64,000 bases of DNA from Rhizobium sp. S152 (GCF_030380735.1 NZ_JAUDRZ010000001.1:62001-126000), one strand, 5' to 3'; shown: positions 22,263 through 31,502, counted from the first letter of the stretch. Program-made: numbers and translations. The notes: generated by a model from the sequence alone, not told the origin.

Positions 22263-23818
22263 TGTCCGGCAGTCCGTTTCGATTGAGCATGGAGAAGAAG
22301 GGTCAGCGGCAGCGACAGCACGACCATCATGAAGGCGTAAGGCGCGGCCGCGACATAATCGATCTCGCTGGTCAGCGACCAGAATTTCGTCGCCAGCGTC
22401 TCGACGCCGTTGGGAGAGAGCATCAGCGTCGCCGTCAGCTCGTTGGTGATCCCGAGCGCCACCAGCGCGATGCTTGCCGCGGCACCCGGTGCTGCCAGCC
22501 GCATGGTGATCTGCCGCACGGCCTGGCCCGGCGTGCGCCCCAGCGCCATCGCGGCGCGCTCCAGCTCCACCGGCGCCTGCGCGATGCTGGCGCGAAGGCC
22601 GACCATGGCGCGCGGCAGGAAGAGCAGGATATAGGCGAGCAGCAGCGTTGCGAATGTCTGGTAGAGCGGCAGCACCAGCCGCACGGTGATCGTCACCAGC
22701 GCCAGCGCCACGACGACACCAGGGAGCGAGCCGACATAATAGTGGCAGGCTTCAAGCACGCGCTGAACGCGACCCGGCGCCCGCACTGAGAGCCAGGCCA
22801 TCGGGGCAGCGGCGATCGTCGCCAGAATGCCGCCGGCAAGCGCCAGCACGATCGACTGCACGAAGGCATTGCCCACCTCTACCCGCCAGATGCCGGCACC
22901 GCCGAGATAGAGCCAGCGCACCAGCGTGACGAAGGGAACGCCGAGCGTCAGCGCCGCGACGATCACGGGCAGAAGCACAGCAGGCACCGCGAACCAGCCG
23001 AGGCGACGGCGATCGGCAGGGCGCGCCGAGCCGGAGCCGACGCGGGCATAGCGCTCGTTGCCGCGCACCAGGACTTCGATAGCCAGCAGAAGCAGGCAGC
23101 AGGCGACCAGCACGCCCCCGAGCATATTGGCGGCCGGGCTGTTATAGGCGGACTGGAACTGGTCGACGATAGCAGTGGCGAACGTGTCGAAGCGGATCAT
23201 CACGAAGAGCCCGTATTCCGACAGCAGGTGCAGCGCGATCAACAGCGCGCCGCCGCAGATGGCGAGCCGAAGCTGCGGCAGGATGGTGCGGAAGAACACC
23301 GCCCAGGGCCCAAGCCCGAGCGAAGCGGCGGCATCCTCGATCGCCGGATCGAGCCGGCGCAGGGCAGCGGCCACGGGAAGATAAAGGAACGGGTAGTAGG
23401 CGAGAACCGAAACGAAGACACCGCTCTGCAGCCCGCGCATGCCCGGCAAAAGACTGACCCAGGCATAGGAATGCACGAAGGCCGGCACGGCGAGCGGCGC
23501 CACCGCGAGCCAGGCCCAGAGCCGTGCGAAGGGAACATCGGTGCGCTCGGTTATCCAGGCGAGCGTCACCGCCAGCACGATCGACAGCGGCACGGTGATG
23601 GCTTCAAGCAACACGGTATTGACGAGGAGATCGCCGACGCGCGGGCGAAACACCAGCTGCTTCACCGTTTCCCAGCCGACATCGACGGTAATCCAGCCGA
23701 TGAAACCGAGGGGAACGAGGCTGAACAGCGCGACGATTGCGGCGAAAAGCACGACGGGCGCATAAGGCATGCCCCGGCGCGGTCGCGCCAGCCCTGCCGC
23801 TGGCCGCGCCGCCGGCAT
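22259..23818 (-). CDS. fbpB: Ferric iron ABC transporter permease FbpB
   Basis: About 519 residues with roughly twelve membrane helices arranged as two binding-protein-dependent permease halves, as in FbpB/SfuB. EAA-like loops are visible near [21 protein letters not shown] and [20 protein letters not shown]. The open frame extends to an ATG at 23920, but that extension would translate a terminator hairpin, so a start after it is preferred: ATG at 23818, or TTG at 23833, which has AGGA 7 bases upstream. Confidence 0.88.
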   Translation of the reverse strand: MPAARPAAGLARPRRGMPYAPVVLFAAIVALFSLVPLGFIGWITVDVGWETVKQLVFRPRVGDLLVNTVLLEAITVPLSIVLAVTLAWITERTDVPFARLWAWLAVAPLAVPAFVHSYAWVSLLPGMRGLQSGVFVSVLAYYPFLYLPVAAALRRLDPAIEDAAASLGLGPWAVFFRTILPQLRLAICGGALLIALHLLSEYGLFVMIRFDTFATAIVDQFQSAYNSPAANMLGGVLVACCLLLLAIEVLVRGNERYARVGSGSARPADRRRLGWFAVPAVLLPVIVAALTLGVPFVTLVRWLYLGGAGIWRVEVGNAFVQSIVLALAGGILATIAAAPMAWLSVRAPGRVQRVLEACHYYVGSLPGVVVALALVTITVRLVLPLYQTFATLLLAYILLFLPRAMVGLRASIAQAPVELERAAMALGRTPGQAVRQITMRLAAPGAAASIALVALGITNELTATLMLSPNGVETLATKFWSLTSEIDYVAAAPYAFMMVVLSLPLTLLLHAQSKRTAGQ

Positions 23819-23871
23819 CTCGGAAGCAAGCAATCTGTTGTCCTGCAGCAAGGCCGCGCCTTTGACACGCT

Positions 23872-23908
23872 GAAAAAGGAAGGCAACCGTCTTTGACAGA
23901 CGGTTGCC
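23872..23908 (-). terminator. Intrinsic terminator/attenuator between fbpA and fbpB
   Basis: A perfect 10-bp stem, GGCAACCGTC (23882-23891) with GACGGTTGCC (23899-23908), is followed on the minus strand by TTCCTTTTTC. It lies 72 bases after the fbpA stop and should reduce transcription into fbpBC, giving more receptor than permease. Confidence 0.75.
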
Positions 23909-23980
23909 GTGTATCGTCATGGCCTAAAGTTTTCTTGAGGCAAAAGCAACAGTTTTGCCCAAGACGCTACGCTGCAGGCT

Positions 23981-25012
23981 CTAGATCAGGCCCGCCTCGG
24001 TAATCATCTCGACCACCTTCTTGCTGTTGAGCTGCGAGGCATCGACATCAGGCGCCTGCAGGTCGGCCATCGGCACGAGCTTGTCGTTGGAAGCCGCACC
24101 CTTGCCGACGGCGTATTCATAGGACGTGCCGTTCTTCAGGATGGCCTGCCCCGCCTTGCCGGTGATGAACTTCAGGAAGGCCTGCGCTTCCTTCTGGTGC
24201 TGGCTCGACTTCAGGATGCCGCCGCCCGACAGGCTGACGAAGGCGCCCGGATCCTGGTTCTTGAAGTAGTGAAGCGCCACGTTCTTGCTGTTTTCAGCCG
24301 TCGCCGCCTGATCGCCGAACCAGTAGTAATGATAGATGATCGCGCCATCGACCTCGCCCGCGTTCACGGCCTTCATAGCAACCGTGTTGCTCTTGTAGGA
24401 GGTCGCGTTTTCCTTCAACGCCTTCAGCCACGCGGCCGTCGCCTCCTCGCCCTTCAGCTGCAGCAGCGCGCTGACGATCGCCTGGAAATCGGCGCCGACA
24501 GGAGCGGCACCCCAACGGCCCTTCCACGAGGGATCGGCTAGATCGAGCATCGACTTCGGCAGCTTGTCCTCGGTGAGCTTGGTCTTGTCGTAGGCGAAGA
24601 CGGTGGAGCGCGCCGCGATACCGGCCCACATGCCGTCCTTCGGACGGAACTCTTCCGGCAGCTGGTCGAGCGTTGCCTTGTCGATCGGCGCGAACAGCCC
24701 GGCGGCATCGACCAGCGTCATCGCCGGCGAATTCTCGGTGAGGAACACGTCGGCGGGCGACGCCTCGTCTTCCTGGATGATCTGGTTGGCGAACTGCATG
24801 TCGCTACCCTGGCGCATCGTCACCTTGATGCCGGTTTCCTTGGTGAAGGCGTCCACCCACTCCTGGCCAAGACTCTGATGCTGGGCATTGTAGACGACGA
24901 TCCCCTCGGACTCTTCCTCCTGCGCCTTGGCGCCCGAAGCGAGCGATGTCGCGGCAAGAAGCATGGCGCCGAGAGCGGCCGCCTGCGAGAGACGATTAAG
25001 GGAGACGATCAT
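23981..25012 (-). CDS. fbpA: Ferric iron ABC transporter substrate-binding protein FbpA
   Basis: A 343-residue periplasmic iron-binding protein. A clear Sec signal peptide ends near ASGAKAQ. The mature protein starts with the family pattern EGIVVYNAQHQSLGQEW; a C-terminal IIYHYYWFGD segment supplies adjacent tyrosines of the Fe(III) site. The ATG at 25012 has GGAGGG 5 bases upstream. A promoter (25059-25087) and an Irr-like box (25137-25153) lie upstream, indicating iron-responsive expression. Confidence 0.92.
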   Translation of the reverse strand: MIVSLNRLSQAAALGAMLLAATSLASGAKAQEEESEGIVVYNAQHQSLGQEWVDAFTKETGIKVTMRQGSDMQFANQIIQEDEASPADVFLTENSPAMTLVDAAGLFAPIDKATLDQLPEEFRPKDGMWAGIAARSTVFAYDKTKLTEDKLPKSMLDLADPSWKGRWGAAPVGADFQAIVSALLQLKGEEATAAWLKALKENATSYKSNTVAMKAVNAGEVDGAIIYHYYWFGDQAATAENSKNVALHYFKNQDPGAFVSLSGGGILKSSQHQKEAQAFLKFITGKAGQAILKNGTSYEYAVGKGAASNDKLVPMADLQAPDVDASQLNSKKVVEMITEAGLI

Positions 25013-25058
25013 GATGCCCTCCATGGCACTTCATCTGCGATATCCATGATATTGCAGC

Positions 25059-25087
25059 GGTATATTTTCCTTGGCACTCGATTTCAA
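25059..25087 (-). promoter_or_regulatory. Sigma-70 type promoter of fbpABC
   Basis: On the minus strand TTGAAA (25087-25082) is followed by a 17-base spacer and TATACC (25064-25059), placing the start of transcription about 40 bases before the fbpA ATG. Confidence 0.55.
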
Positions 25088-25136
25088 GTTTAGGCGACTG
25101 GAAGGTCATCACAAAGGATTGAAATAATTGGTATAT

Positions 25137-25153
25137 TTTAGAACGGTTCTAGA
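25137..25153. promoter_or_regulatory. Iron control element (Irr box)-like palindrome
   Basis: TTTAGAACGGTTCTAGA matches the rhizobial ICE consensus TTTAGAA-N3-TTCTAAA at all but one position. It lies 50 bases upstream of the fbpA -35 element and overlaps the last codon and stop of the Ldh_2-type gene at 25149. Irr control of fbpABC is inferred. Confidence 0.6.
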
Positions 25154-26138
25154 GCGATCGGATAAGGGCGATCAGTTCGTCCTCGACCTCGATGCCGTTT
25201 TCGATCGCCTCGCGCCGGGCGTTCTGGCCGCGCCGGCCGGGTAGCCTGACATTGGGATCGGATGTGATCTCCTCGGCCAGCTGGCCCATGCGCGCCGCGG
25301 CGACCGCGCCGCCGGCGGCATCGGGATTGATGACGACAAGCATGTGACCCAGCGCCGGCGCGTCCCCCTGATCGTCGAACAGCGAAGACGCTTCGAAGGA
25401 GAAGTTAGCGCCGGTCAGCGCGCCAGCCATGATCTCGACCATCATCGCGAGCGCCGCGCCCTTGGCCTCGCCCGACGGCGCCATGGTGCCGGCCAATGCC
25501 TCGACAGCGTCGGTGGTCGGCTGGCCATCGCGGTCGAAGGCCCAGTTGCCGGGAATCGGCACGCCCTTCTGCTTCGCCGCCATGATCTTGCCGCGCGCGA
25601 CCCGCGACAGTGCCATGTCGATGACGACGGGATCGGCATCCGGCACGGGTGCAGCAAAGGCGATCGGATTGGTGCCGAAAACAGGCTTGCGGCCGCCCCA
25701 GGCCGCCATCGAGGCCGGCGCATTGGCGACCATCAACGCCACCAGCCCCATCTCGGCGAAGCGCTCGACCGTCAGGGCCAACACGCCGGCGTGGTGCGAG
25801 CGGCGGAATGCGGCGGCGGCGATGCCCTGCTGCCGCGCGATATCGGGAACCACGGACAACGCAAGATCGATAGCCGGGTAAGCATATCCATAATTTGCAT
25901 CGATCTGGACGACGGCGGGAAACGGCCGTGAAAGCGCGGGCGTCGCGAAGCCATCGACCTTGCCGGCCCTTGCCTGTTTCGCATAGGCCTCGACGCGCCT
26001 GAGCCCGTGCCCGCCTTGCCCCACAGCTTCCGCCGCCACCAGCGCGCGGGCGACCGAGCGGGCATTCGCCTCGCTGACCCGGTTTCTCGTCAAGATTTCG
26101 AAAACCAGGGTTTCAGCGGCGGCGAGTGTCAGATGCAT
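25149..26138 (-). CDS. Ldh_2-family reductase, DpkA-like (piperideine-2-carboxylate reductase candidate)
   Basis: A 329-residue NAD(P)H-dependent oxidoreductase of the Ldh_2 family, to which Pseudomonas DpkA (delta1-piperideine-2-carboxylate to L-pipecolate) belongs. The catalytic-histidine signature appears as GGHGLRRVEAY near residue 42, with SHHAG and FGTNPIAFAAP further on. Downstream of amaB-, amaA- and hglS-like genes in the same orientation, it would supply L-pipecolate to AmaA. An intrinsic terminator separates it from amaB, so it may be partly independent. Malate or lactate activity cannot be excluded. Its stop overlaps an Irr-box-like palindrome. Confidence 0.75.
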   Translation of the reverse strand: MHLTLAAAETLVFEILTRNRVSEANARSVARALVAAEAVGQGGHGLRRVEAYAKQARAGKVDGFATPALSRPFPAVVQIDANYGYAYPAIDLALSVVPDIARQQGIAAAAFRRSHHAGVLALTVERFAEMGLVALMVANAPASMAAWGGRKPVFGTNPIAFAAPVPDADPVVIDMALSRVARGKIMAAKQKGVPIPGNWAFDRDGQPTTDAVEALAGTMAPSGEAKGAALAMMVEIMAGALTGANFSFEASSLFDDQGDAPALGHMLVVINPDAAGGAVAAARMGQLAEEITSDPNVRLPGRRGQNARREAIENGIEVEDELIALIRSL

Positions 26139-26152
26139 GAAGAACCTACGTC

Positions 26153-26187
26153 ATAAAAAAAGGCGATAACGCGGTTACGTTATCGCC
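26153..26187 (-). terminator. Intrinsic terminator after amaB-like gene
   Basis: GGCGATAACG (26162-26171) pairs with CGTTATCGCC (26178-26187); on the minus strand the stem is followed by seven or more T residues. It lies 32 bases after the aldehyde dehydrogenase stop. Confidence 0.85.
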
Positions 26188-26218
26188 CTTCTTGCAATGC
26201 AGCAATTGACCGCGACGC

Positions 26219-27757
26219 TTATTCGACGTCGAACTTCACGCCCTGCGCCAGCGGCAGTGTCTTGCCGTAGTTGATCGTGTTGGTGGTGCGGCGCATGTAG
26301 GCGCGCCATGCGTCGGAGCCGGACTCGCGGCCGCCGCCGGTTTCCTTTTCGCCGCCGAACGCGCCACCGATTTCCGCACCCGAGGGGCCGAGATTGACGT
26401 TGGCGATGCCGCAATCGGACCCGCGCGCCGAAACGAAGGTTTCGGCCTCACGCATGTCATTGGTGAAGATCGACGACGACAGGCCCTGCGGCACGGCATT
26501 GTGATCGTCGAGAACCGCGTCGAAATCGCTGTACTTCATGACGTAGAGGATCGGCGCGAAGGTCTCGTTCTCGACCGGACCCGTCTGCGCGGGCATCTCG
26601 ACCAGCGCCGGGCGCACGTAGAAGGCGTCGGCCGCACCGTTTTCGACACGCTCGCCGCCGGTGACCGTACCGCCCGCCGCCTTCGCCTGCTCCAGCGCCG
26701 ACTGCATGGTGCTGTAGGCCTGTTTGTCGATCAGCGGTCCCACAAGCGTGCCTGCTTCCAGCGGATTGCCGATGCTGACGGAGCCGTAGGCCTTCTGCAG
26801 GCGCGGAACCAGCACGTCGTACACACTCTCATGCACGAACAGGCGGCGCAGCGTGGTGCAGCGCTGGCCGGCGGTGCCCATGGCCGAGAAGGCGACGCCG
26901 CGCAGCGTCAGGTCGAGATCGGCCGTCGGGCAAATGATCGCGGCGTTGTTGCCGCCGAGTTCGAGGATGGCACGGGCAAAACGCTGCGACAGGCGCGGAC
27001 CGACGGCGCGGCCCATGGCGGTGGAACCGGTGGCCGACACCAGCGGCACCTTCGGATGATCGACCAGCGCCTCGCCGACATCGCGACCGCCGATCAGAAG
27101 CGTCGAGAGATTGGCCGGCGCTGTGCCCCCTTCGGCGACGAAGCGCTTCAGCGCCTTTTCGAACAGCGCCTGCGTGGCAAGCGCGGTCAGGGGCGTCTTT
27201 TCGGACGGCTTCCAGACGGTGGAGTTGCCGCAAACCAGCGCCAGCGCGGCATTCCACGACCAGACGGCAACGGGGAAGTTGAAGGCGGAGATGATGCCGA
27301 CGACGCCGAGCGGGTGCCAGCTTTCCATCATCCGGTGCTCGGAGCGCTCGGTGGCGATCGTCAGACCATAGAGCTGGCGGGATAGGCCGACCGCGAAATC
27401 GCAGATGTCGATCATTTCCTGCACTTCGCCGAGACCTTCGGAGGTGATCTTGCCGACCTCGATCGATACCAGCCGGCCGAGCTCGGCCTTGGCCGCGCGC
27501 AGCTCCTCGCCGAGCAGGCGCACAAGCTCGCCGCGCTTCGGGGCCGGAACGGCGCGCCATTCGAGAAACGCCTTGTGGGCATTATCGATCGCGGTCTTGG
27601 CGTCGGCGACCGACACTTCCTTCAGCGCGCCGATTTCCTTTCCTGTCACGGGCGACGTCACCCGCAGCGTGCCGCCGGTGAAGCGATCGGCGTTGACGCC
27701 GAGCTTGGCGAGCAGGGTCTTGGTTTCGGTGGCGAGATCGAGCGTTTCGATGGTCAT
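26219..27757 (-). CDS. amaB: L-aminoadipate-semialdehyde dehydrogenase (ALDH7/AmaB-like)
   Basis: A 512-residue NAD-dependent aldehyde dehydrogenase of the ALDH7 (antiquitin) type, which oxidises alpha-aminoadipate semialdehyde to 2-aminoadipate. The general-base glutamate is in LELGGNNA and the catalytic cysteine in GQRCTTLRR. ISAFNFPVAVWSWN is typical of ALDH7. The ATG at 27757 lies 25 bases after the upstream stop; an earlier ATG at 27796 would overlap the upstream gene. Adjacent AmaA- and HglS-like genes support the lysine/pipecolate assignment. Confidence 0.85.
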   Translation of the reverse strand: MTIETLDLATETKTLLAKLGVNADRFTGGTLRVTSPVTGKEIGALKEVSVADAKTAIDNAHKAFLEWRAVPAPKRGELVRLLGEELRAAKAELGRLVSIEVGKITSEGLGEVQEMIDICDFAVGLSRQLYGLTIATERSEHRMMESWHPLGVVGIISAFNFPVAVWSWNAALALVCGNSTVWKPSEKTPLTALATQALFEKALKRFVAEGGTAPANLSTLLIGGRDVGEALVDHPKVPLVSATGSTAMGRAVGPRLSQRFARAILELGGNNAAIICPTADLDLTLRGVAFSAMGTAGQRCTTLRRLFVHESVYDVLVPRLQKAYGSVSIGNPLEAGTLVGPLIDKQAYSTMQSALEQAKAAGGTVTGGERVENGAADAFYVRPALVEMPAQTGPVENETFAPILYVMKYSDFDAVLDDHNAVPQGLSSSIFTNDMREAETFVSARGSDCGIANVNLGPSGAEIGGAFGGEKETGGGRESGSDAWRAYMRRTTNTINYGKTLPLAQGVKFDVE

Positions 27758-27782
27758 TGTCGTGGTTCCAACCTTATTGTTC

Positions 27783-29066
27783 TTAAAAGCGGGCATCGGC
27801 GAAGTGGGCGACCTGGGCGCCGGCTTCGTACCATAGTTCCTTGGCGGCGCGGAAGCGCGGCTCGGCGGTATCAGTCAGCGGCAGCGGCAACTCGGCCTCG
27901 CTCATCTCGCCCAGAATATGGCGGGCAAGCGTGCGGCCGAACACCGTTCCCGGCGCGATCCCCCGGCCATTATAGCCGGAAAAGCCGACGACGTTGTCGG
28001 CGAACTTGTGAAAGCGCGGCAGCGCGTTGTCGGTCATGCCGATCTTGCCGTACCACTCGCATTCGAATTCGACATCGCCGAGCTGCGGGAAGAGCTTCTT
28101 CAGCGCGCGCCGCGCCCAACCCTTGTGGACGGAAAGCCCGGTGTTGCGCAGCGCACCCACACTGCCGAACACCAGCCGGCCGGCCTGGTCCATGCGGTAG
28201 GAGGACAGGATTTCCTTAGTGTCCCAGACGCCCTCGCGGCCAGCAAGGATGGACTTGCGCAGATTGTCGCCGAGCGGCCGGGTCGCCAGATTGAAATAGG
28301 GCAGATGCACCTGCTCGTTGCGCACCTGCTCCCAAGGGCCGGTGCTGTAGGCATCCGTCGCGACGATGATCCAGTCCGCGGTGACGGAGCCCTTCGCCGT
28401 CTTCACCGTCCAGCGATTGCTGTTCTTCTCGGTGGCGATGACAGGGCTCGACGTATGGAGCGAGACACCAGCCTTGACGGCGGCATGCGCGAGGCCGCGC
28501 GCATAGGCGAGCGGCTGCAGCGTACCGGCGCGCATGTCGAGCAGGGATCCGGTATAGGCGCTGCTGCCCACGCGGCGTGCCGTCTCGGCGGCATCGAGCA
28601 ATCTGACATCGGCGCCGCGCGCCGCCCACTGGCTGGCGCGGTCGGTGATTTCCTTGAGGCCATCGGCGCCGACGGCGACATGCAGCGTGCCGTTGCGCTC
28701 AAGCTCGCAGGCAATCTTGTGCTTGTCGATCAGCTCCATCACCAGCTTCGGCGCATTGCCGAGCAGGTCAAGCAGGCGCTCGCCATAGATGGGGCCGAGC
28801 ACGCCAGGCAGATCGTCCGGCATCACCCACATGCCGGCATTGATCAGCCCGACATTGCGCCCAGCGCCGCCGAAGCCGACGTCGTTGGCCTCGAGCAGCA
28901 CCACCGACTTGCCGGCCTCCGCCAGATGCAGGCTGGAGGAAAGCCCGGTATAGCCCGCGCCGACCACGACGATATCGGCGGTTACTGCGCCCGAAAGCGG
29001 CATGGTTGCCGGCGGCTGCGGCGCGGTCTTTTCCCAGAGGCCGTGGGAGCGCGGATCATTCAGCAT
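27783..29066 (-). CDS. amaA: FAD-dependent oxidoreductase, L-pipecolate oxidase-like (AmaA)
   Basis: A 427-residue DAO-family flavoprotein. The N-terminal dinucleotide fold VVVGAGYTGLSSSLHLAEAG is intact, with a conserved N-terminal ..HGLWEKTAP.. segment before it and a C-terminal FSGYNGRGIAPGTVFG. Characterised close relatives include the Pseudomonas L-pipecolate oxidase AmaA, which yields piperideine-6-carboxylate (aminoadipate semialdehyde), the substrate of the next gene product. It lies 23 bases after hglS. Other DAO activities such as gamma-glutamylputrescine oxidase are possible, but the neighbours favour pipecolate. Confidence 0.78.
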   Translation of the reverse strand: MLNDPRSHGLWEKTAPQPPATMPLSGAVTADIVVVGAGYTGLSSSLHLAEAGKSVVLLEANDVGFGGAGRNVGLINAGMWVMPDDLPGVLGPIYGERLLDLLGNAPKLVMELIDKHKIACELERNGTLHVAVGADGLKEITDRASQWAARGADVRLLDAAETARRVGSSAYTGSLLDMRAGTLQPLAYARGLAHAAVKAGVSLHTSSPVIATEKNSNRWTVKTAKGSVTADWIIVATDAYSTGPWEQVRNEQVHLPYFNLATRPLGDNLRKSILAGREGVWDTKEILSSYRMDQAGRLVFGSVGALRNTGLSVHKGWARRALKKLFPQLGDVEFECEWYGKIGMTDNALPRFHKFADNVVGFSGYNGRGIAPGTVFGRTLARHILGEMSEAELPLPLTDTAEPRFRAAKELWYEAGAQVAHFADARF

Positions 29067-29089
29067 CGGAGAGCTCCGTTCGCAAATCG

Positions 29090-30499
29090 TCAGGCAACAT
29101 GGCTCAGGCGCAGGCCGGAAAGCCCGAGCAGATCGATCGCCGCATCCAGCGACCGTGCCTGACGTTCAGCGTAAAGGTCAAGCTCATCCGTAACGATGGC
29201 GCCGAGCGCCTCTTCGAAGGCAGACCGGTTGGAGCGGGTCGCATAGTTCTGCTGTTGATCCGTGCCGAGGTTGGACTGGAAGATACCGGCCGCACTCACA
29301 GGCAGGAAGTCCTCGTAGACGATGGGATCGAAGGTCAGATAACCCATCTCGATCAGCGTCTCGGCATCATCGGGAAGCGCGCCATCGACGGCGGCGGCGA
29401 TCCCCGCAGGCGTTACGGAATAATGGAAGAAGGCCAGCTGCTCGGCCCGAAGCGCCCCCCATCTGTCCGGCAGTTCACGGAACCGCTCGGCAAGCTCGCT
29501 GTCGTAATCATCCGCCTTGGCACCTGCCGCACCGACCTGCACCTCGCCGCGAACCGATGCCAGCAACCGGTCGTAGAGCGCCCGGCCCTTGGCCGTCAGC
29601 GCCACGCCGCGCTGCTCGATCTCGCCAAAACGGGCAGTATGGGTGCCCTTCACCGCGCCGGTCTCGCCGGCAAACGCGATCGCCTCTTCCAGCGCCTTGA
29701 AGCTGGTCTGGCGCAGAAGGATATCGCAGGCCCGGCGGGGCGGCCCTTCTATGACAGCCTTCGGCGTGATGCCGCGCTCCGGCATGCGGGCCTGCACGGC
29801 GTCGATATCGAGCGTGCGCGGGGTCAGGTGGTTGATATGCGGCCCCTTGAACGAGACGACGTCGGCGATCAGCCGGTGCGCGTCATGCAGGCGCTTGTAG
29901 GTCTCGGCGCTGACGGTCGCCTCGCCGTGCCAGCGGAAGGTCTCGAGCGCTTCGGCAACGAATTCCTTGGCTTCCGCTTCCGTCAGCCCGCCGACTTGCT
30001 CATAACTCTCGATCAGCTGGATCGCGCGGTCGGTATAGATGCGACGCTTCGACAGGATCTCGGCGGCCTCGGCGCGCAAGGCCTCGTCCTCGATCAGTTC
30101 GAGCCTGAGTAGCGAAGTGAAGACGCGGAACGGATTGACGCTGAGTGCCGCCTGATCGACCGGGCGGAAGCACGTGGAATGAACCGGCACGCCGGCCACC
30201 GAGAGATCGTAGTAGCCGACCGACTGCATGCCCATGACAGCGAAGAGGCGGCGGATGGTGAAGAGCTCTTCGGGAGTGCCGAGACGGATGGCGCCATGGC
30301 GCTCGACATCGATGCGCTCCAGCTCGCCGGCCCGCGTCAGGCGCTCGCGCAGCGCATTGTCCTTCGCCAGCACCTCGGCATTGACGTCGGCAACCAGTTC
30401 CAGCAGCGTTCCGTATTGCGGCACCTCGGCGCGATACATCTGCGACATCGCTTCGGTAAACAGCGAGCGGATGCGGTCTGTGGAAACGAAGCCTGCCAT
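29090..30499 (-). CDS. hglS: DUF1338 protein, 2-oxoadipate dioxygenase/decarboxylase (HglS/YdcJ)
   Basis: A 469-residue member of the DUF1338 (YdcJ) family. In Pseudomonas putida HglS converts 2-oxoadipate to D-2-hydroxyglutarate as part of lysine breakdown, using a vicinal-oxygen-chelate-like metal site. Candidate ligands are the His in VPVHSTCFRP, the His residues in PHINHLTPR and the Glu in FGEIEQRG. Full length. It is the first gene of the minus-strand unit hglS-amaA-amaB(-dpkA-like), divergent from a LysR regulator. A transaminase for aminoadipate is not in the window. Confidence 0.85.
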   Translation of the reverse strand: MAGFVSTDRIRSLFTEAMSQMYRAEVPQYGTLLELVADVNAEVLAKDNALRERLTRAGELERIDVERHGAIRLGTPEELFTIRRLFAVMGMQSVGYYDLSVAGVPVHSTCFRPVDQAALSVNPFRVFTSLLRLELIEDEALRAEAAEILSKRRIYTDRAIQLIESYEQVGGLTEAEAKEFVAEALETFRWHGEATVSAETYKRLHDAHRLIADVVSFKGPHINHLTPRTLDIDAVQARMPERGITPKAVIEGPPRRACDILLRQTSFKALEEAIAFAGETGAVKGTHTARFGEIEQRGVALTAKGRALYDRLLASVRGEVQVGAAGAKADDYDSELAERFRELPDRWGALRAEQLAFFHYSVTPAGIAAAVDGALPDDAETLIEMGYLTFDPIVYEDFLPVSAAGIFQSNLGTDQQQNYATRSNRSAFEEALGAIVTDELDLYAERQARSLDAAIDLLGLSGLRLSHVA

Positions 30500-30516
30500 G
30501 TTTGGGTAACCTCAAC

Positions 30517-30609
30517 TCATTCCGAATTTGCCTATCGAAGCCCCTTTACAAGTAGCGAAAGGCCATAAATATCGACATTTTGGAAATAGCTCATTCTGAA
30601 AAGGAATGA
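30517..30609. promoter_or_regulatory. Divergent lysR-hglS control region with repeated TCATTC elements
   Basis: TCATTC occurs at 30517-30522 (as CTCATTCCGAAT) and at 30591-30596 (as CTCATTCTGAAA), 74 bases apart. The second copy also forms an inverted repeat with GAATGA at 30604-30609, overlapping the lysR translation start. LysR autoregulation and control of hglS is a plausible reading. Confidence 0.4.
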
Positions 30610-30611
30610 CC

Positions 30612-31502
30612 ATGCTGCCATCGCGCCGTTTTCTGCCCTCCACGGCCCTGCTGTCCGCCTTCGAGGCGGTATCGCGCACCGGCAGCGTCACCGCGGCCGC
30701 CAAAGAGCTCGACCTCACGCAAAGCGCCGTCAGCCGCCAGATCAAGACGCTGGAGGAACAGCTCGGCGTCGAGCTCTTCATCCGCGAGCGCCAGACCGTG
30801 CGCCTGACGCTTGCCGGCGACGGCTATGCCCGCGAGATCCGCGAGGCGCTCAGGCGCATTTCCAGCGCCTCGTTGAACCTGCGCGCCAATCCGCACGGCG
30901 GAACGCTCAATCTCGCCATACTACCGACCTTCGGCACCCGCTGGCTGGCGCCGCGCCTAGGCCGCTTCCTCGCCGCCAATCCTGGTGTCACCATCAACCT
31001 CGTCACCCGCCTCTCCTCCTTCGATTTCCGGCTCGATTCGATCGACGCCGCCATCCATTTCGGCCATCCGCTCTGGCCGGGCGCCGAGCTCACCTTCCTG
31101 ATGTCGGAAAAGACCGTGCCCGCATGCAGCCCCGATTTCCGCGATCGCCACGACATTAGCCAGCCATCAGATCTCGTCGACGTCCCACTGCTGCATCTCA
31201 CCACGCGGCCGGATGCATGGGAGCAATGGTTCGCCGACAACGAGGTGCCGCCGCAGACCGTTCACGGCATGCTCTTCGACCAGTTCGCCACAGCCGCCCA
31301 GGCAGCCATCGCCGGCCTCGGCGTCGCCCTGCTGCCGACCTTCCTCATCGAGGACGAGCTGAAGCGCGGCGATCTCGTCGCTGCCGTGAACCGCGAGATG
31401 GAGAGCAAGGAGCGCTATTATCTGGCCTTCCCCGCCGAGCGCGCCGATTATGCGCCGCTCTCAGCCTTCCGCGACTGGATCGTGCGCGAGGCGGCCGGTT
31501 GA
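30612..31502 (+). CDS. LysR-family transcriptional regulator (GcvA-like)
   Basis: About 296 residues. The N-terminal winged helix-turn-helix is at residues 8-66 (ALLSAFEAVSRTGSVTAAAK, then LTQSAVSRQIKTLEEQLGVELF); the rest is a periplasmic-binding-protein-like effector domain with LATLGLGVALLPTFLI-type IAGLGVALLPTFLI. It is transcribed divergently from the hglS unit, the same arrangement as the LysR gene next to Pseudomonas amaAB/hglS, so it probably controls lysine/pipecolate genes. The second in-frame ATG is six bases from AAGGA and was preferred over 30606. Confidence 0.88.
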   Translation: MLPSRRFLPSTALLSAFEAVSRTGSVTAAAKELDLTQSAVSRQIKTLEEQLGVELFIRERQTVRLTLAGDGYAREIREALRRISSASLNLRANPHGGTLNLAILPTFGTRWLAPRLGRFLAANPGVTINLVTRLSSFDFRLDSIDAAIHFGHPLWPGAELTFLMSEKTVPACSPDFRDRHDISQPSDLVDVPLLHLTTRPDAWEQWFADNEVPPQTVHGMLFDQFATAAQAAIAGLGVALLPTFLIEDELKRGDLVAAVNREMESKERYYLAFPAERADYAPLSAFRDWIVREAAG

